Made by a program: the position numbers and the translations under genes. From NCBI GenBank assembly GCA_900545785.1, contig URAA01000008.1:1-24133 (forward strand): DNA of 24,133 nucleotides. Reading direction: 5' to 3'. Positions within the stretch are counted from its first letter, which is position 1, and each line of letters starts with the position of its first letter. The notes below the pieces were generated by a model that ran no database searches, was not told the DNA's origin, and was given only the letters and a program-made list of their open reading frames with translations. Below, in pieces: positions 22,395-24,133 of the stretch. The stretch is from an uncultured Dialister sp. (GTDB lineage Bacteria > Bacillota > Negativicutes > Veillonellales > Dialisteraceae).

Positions 22395-23549
22395 TTATTC
22401 CTCTTCCAGCCAGAACCCTTTTCGCAACGCCTGCTCGCCGAATTTTTCCTGAATCGCATCCATGACTTTTGCTGCTTTTGCCTGTTTCTCCCGCTTTTGA
22501 GAAAACAAATCCTGCAGCTCCATAGGCTCCGACAAATTAGAGCCGGTCACACCGATGAGACGTATCCCTTCATCAATGGCAATTCTCTTCTTCAGTATCA
22601 TACAGGCATCGTAAATTTCTTCCTGCAAATTGGTTCCTTCTTCCAAAGACAACGCTCTTGTCACCGTACGAAAAGAAGAAAACCGAATTTTTAAAGAAAT
22701 CGTTTTTGCCGCCTGATGATGCTTGCGGAGACGTTTTGCCACGATATCGCTGTGACGGGCGATCTGCCTGTCTATATCTGCGGGATCGGTCAAATCTTTT
22801 TCATAAGTCGACTCGTCGCCGATGGACTTGATCTGCCGCTCCGATTCCACGGGACGGTTGTCAATGCCGAGAGATAATTTTTTGAACATTTCTGCCTGAT
22901 TTCCTAAAAGAGGAATCAATTTCACCAAAGGCGCATTTTGAAAATCACCGATCGTTAAAATACCGGCTTCGATCAATTTCTTTTCCGTTACTTTTCCCAC
23001 ACCCCAAAGACGGCGGATCGGAAGAGGTGCCAATATACTTATTTCCTTCCCGTAAGGAATCAAAAAAAGTCCGTCCGGCTTTCCCATATCGCTTGCCATT
23101 TTCGCAAGAAATTTATTCGGCGCGATTCCTACGGAAGCAATCAGTTTTGTTTTATCAAAAATTTCTTTTTTTATACTCCGTCCCACATCTCCCAATGTTT
23201 TATATTGCTTACCCAGGCCGGAAATATCCATAAAAGCTTCATCCAAAGAAAGCGGCTCGATCTCCGATGCATAGTGAAGCATGATCTCATGAATTTCAGC
23301 AGAAACGGAAGCATACACTTCCATACGGGGCGGTACAAATATTCCGTCAGGGCAGAGCTTGCGGGCCCGTGAAACGGACATGGCGGAATGAACGCCGAAA
23401 CGACGCGCTTCATAAGAAGCGGTGGCAACGACGCCTCTTTGGGAAAGGCCTCCCACGATCACCGGCTTTCCTCTCAGATCCGGCCGATCTCTTTGCTCCA
23501 CCGATGCATAAAAAGCGTCCATATCCACATGCATGATCCACCGCTTCAA
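22395..23549 (-). CDS. dinB: DNA polymerase IV (Y-family, translesion)
   Basis: DinB copies past damaged bases at low fidelity. The 384-residue protein has the Y-family catalytic residues: Asp in HVDMDAFYASVEQ (9-11) and Asp103-Glu104 in LSLDEAFMD. It also has the helix-hairpin-helix region (RRLWGVGKVTEKKL, AGILTIGDFQ) and the little-finger domain. A clamp-binding-like QDLF occurs in the late LQDLFSQK segment rather than at the very end. I start at TTG 23549, with AGGGGG about 9 bases upstream, because the family usually has a few residues before HVDMDAF; ATG 23534 is the alternative. It has its own promoter and leads alr and the peptidase. No typical Gram-positive LexA box (CGAAC-N4-GTTCG) is seen. 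Confidence 0.95.
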   Translation of the reverse strand: MKRWIMHVDMDAFYASVEQRDRPDLRGKPVIVGGLSQRGVVATASYEARRFGVHSAMSVSRARKLCPDGIFVPPRMEVYASVSAEIHEIMLHYASEIEPLSLDEAFMDISGLGKQYKTLGDVGRSIKKEIFDKTKLIASVGIAPNKFLAKMASDMGKPDGLFLIPYGKEISILAPLPIRRLWGVGKVTEKKLIEAGILTIGDFQNAPLVKLIPLLGNQAEMFKKLSLGIDNRPVESERQIKSIGDESTYEKDLTDPADIDRQIARHSDIVAKRLRKHHQAAKTISLKIRFSSFRTVTRALSLEEGTNLQEEIYDACMILKKRIAIDEGIRLIGVTGSNLSEPMELQDLFSQKREKQAKAAKVMDAIQEKFGEQALRKGFWLEEE

Positions 23550-23572
23550 TTCCTTCGCCCCCTTTTATTTTG

Positions 23573-23601
23573 ATCTTAGAAGGAAATATTTGTTCTGTCA
23601 A
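23573..23601 (-). promoter_or_regulatory. dinB promoter
   Basis: TTGACA (23596-23601), 17-base spacer, TAAGAT (23573-23578) on the minus strand. The start would be near 23566. Its -35 box lies only 6 bases from that of the divergent flavodoxin promoter. Confidence 0.82.
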
Positions 23602-23607
23602 ACCTGC

Positions 23608-23636
23608 TTTACTGTTTCTGATATTTTCATTATGAT
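23608..23636 (+). promoter_or_regulatory. flavodoxin gene promoter
   Basis: TTTACT (23608-23613), 17-base spacer, TATGAT (23631-23636) on the plus strand. The start would be near 23643, leaving a 50-base leader that contains the palindrome at 23649-23665. Confidence 0.65.
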
Positions 23637-23648
23637 ATATTTAATTAT

Positions 23649-23665
23649 AGAGAGAAATTCTCTCT
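23649..23665. repeat. 17-bp palindrome in the flavodoxin leader (operator candidate)
   Basis: Arms AGAGAGAA (23649-23656) and TTCTCTCT (23658-23665) flank one A. It lies just downstream of the expected start site, about 15 bases before the GGAGGAG ribosome site. It could be a repressor site on DNA; as RNA the arms could only pair with an enlarged loop. Confidence 0.45.
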
Positions 23666-23692
23666 TATTTCATATTTTTGGAGGAGAAATAT

Positions 23693-24133
23693 ATGAAAGC
23701 ACTCATTATCTGGTCATCTCGTACGGGAAATACGAAGGCTGTCGGAAAAGCGATTTATGATTCTTTAGATTGTGAAAAAGATTTTGTGGAAGCAGGCAGG
23801 GAGCCGGAGGATCTGTCCCCCTACGATATCGTTTTCGTCGGTTTCTGGGCGTTCCGAAGAGGCGCCGACATGGCAGCCCGAAAAGTTCTCTCTTCTCTTC
23901 ACGAAATGAACGTCGCTATTTACGGAACAGCCGGAACTTATCCCGATTCCGATGCCGCCAAGAGCTATCTCAAAAACTCGGCAGAACTTTTAAGCGGCAA
24001 CAATACTTTTCTGGGAGGCTTCATCTCCCAAGGAAGAGTTCATTCTTTCCACATAGGAAAAAGAAATCCCCATGCGGAAAAAGTTCATCCTCTGACACCG
24101 GAACGATTGGAACGTTTGCAGGAAGCGGAAAAA
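23693..24133 (+). CDS. flavodoxin family protein (3' end cut by window edge)
   Basis: 147 codons are visible. The N terminus, MKALIIWSSRTGNTKAVGKAI, has the FMN phosphate-binding loop SSRTGNT. The following YDIVFVGFWAFRRGADMAARKVL, VAIYGTAGTYPDSDAAKSYL and LGGFISQGRV segments match the Flavodoxin_3-type branch of short flavodoxins. Such proteins carry electrons via FMN in the cytoplasm. Some members of this branch work with specific reductases (BilS-like proteins with bilirubin reductase), but the partner here is not in view. The ATG has a strong GGAGGAG site 6 bases upstream. The C-terminal part is charged and glutamate-rich up to the edge. It is divergent from dinB. Confidence 0.9.
   Translation, partial: MKALIIWSSRTGNTKAVGKAIYDSLDCEKDFVEAGREPEDLSPYDIVFVGFWAFRRGADMAARKVLSSLHEMNVAIYGTAGTYPDSDAAKSYLKNSAELLSGNNTFLGGFISQGRVHSFHIGKRNPHAEKVHPLTPERLERLQEAEK

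Noticed and set aside
23550..23692. LexA/SOS box upstream of dinB
   Set aside because: No CGAAC-N4-GTTCG match; only a loose GAAC near the -10 spacer.
1..24133. CRISPR arrays, insertion sequences, prophage genes, attachment sites
   Set aside because: No regularly spaced direct repeats, transposase or integrase motifs were seen on either strand.

Overview
The window comes from a low-to-moderate GC, anaerobic-type Firmicute. Gene order (ylxM-ffh-rpsP-khpA-ylqD-rimM-trmD), strong AGGAGG-type ribosome binding sites, a rubredoxin, a biotin pyruvate carboxylase and protein sequence style together suggest a Negativicutes relative, perhaps Dialister-like. That placement is inference; the sequence was not searched against a database. 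Almost every gene lies on the minus strand. The exceptions are a two-gene plus-strand islet (a macro-domain protein and a von Willebrand A protein, 10775-12554), a candidate plus-strand small RNA (about 13600-13692) and a flavodoxin-like gene at the right edge.

Layout from left to right. (1) 1-5500: the 5' part of rpoC, complete rpoB and a 400-base leader with two candidate promoters, a 20-bp palindrome and a terminator-like hairpin only 50 bases before rpoB. (2) 5530-10680: rubredoxin, pyruvate carboxylase and an L-2-hydroxyacid dehydrogenase (L-lactate / L-2-hydroxyisocaproate type), each dehydrogenase or carboxylase gene with its own clear promoter, plus a short transcript candidate upstream of the dehydrogenase. 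(3) 10740-12703: the macro/vWA islet, closed by a strong terminator. (4) 12741-14350: tRNA-Leu(UAG), MscL with a zinc-ribbon tail, the small RNA candidate and a poorly understood small-ORF region. (5) 14302-19730: one long translation/secretion operon starting from a perfect consensus promoter: ylxM, ffh, rpsP, khpA, ylqD, rimM, trmD, a SPOUT RNA methyltransferase and yebC. (6) 19802-23601: dinB, alr and an M20 peptidase, probably read as one unit from a dinB promoter. (7) 23608-24133: a divergently transcribed flavodoxin-like gene, cut by the window end.

Functionally most of the window is housekeeping: transcription (RpoBC), ribosome and tRNA maturation (S16, RimM, TrmD, KhpA, YebC), signal-recognition-particle targeting (Ffh, YlxM), central carbon metabolism (pyruvate to oxaloacetate and to 2-hydroxyacid), cell wall D-alanine supply (Alr) and DNA damage tolerance (Pol IV). 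The accessory signal is the macro/vWA pair, in which the macro domain has lost its usual ligand-binding motifs and both genes have inverted repeats overlapping their ribosome binding sites. The other points worth a second look are the consensus-promoter small RNA candidate, the rpoB leader, and the zinc-ribbon MscL. No CRISPR array, insertion sequence, prophage gene or replication origin was seen.
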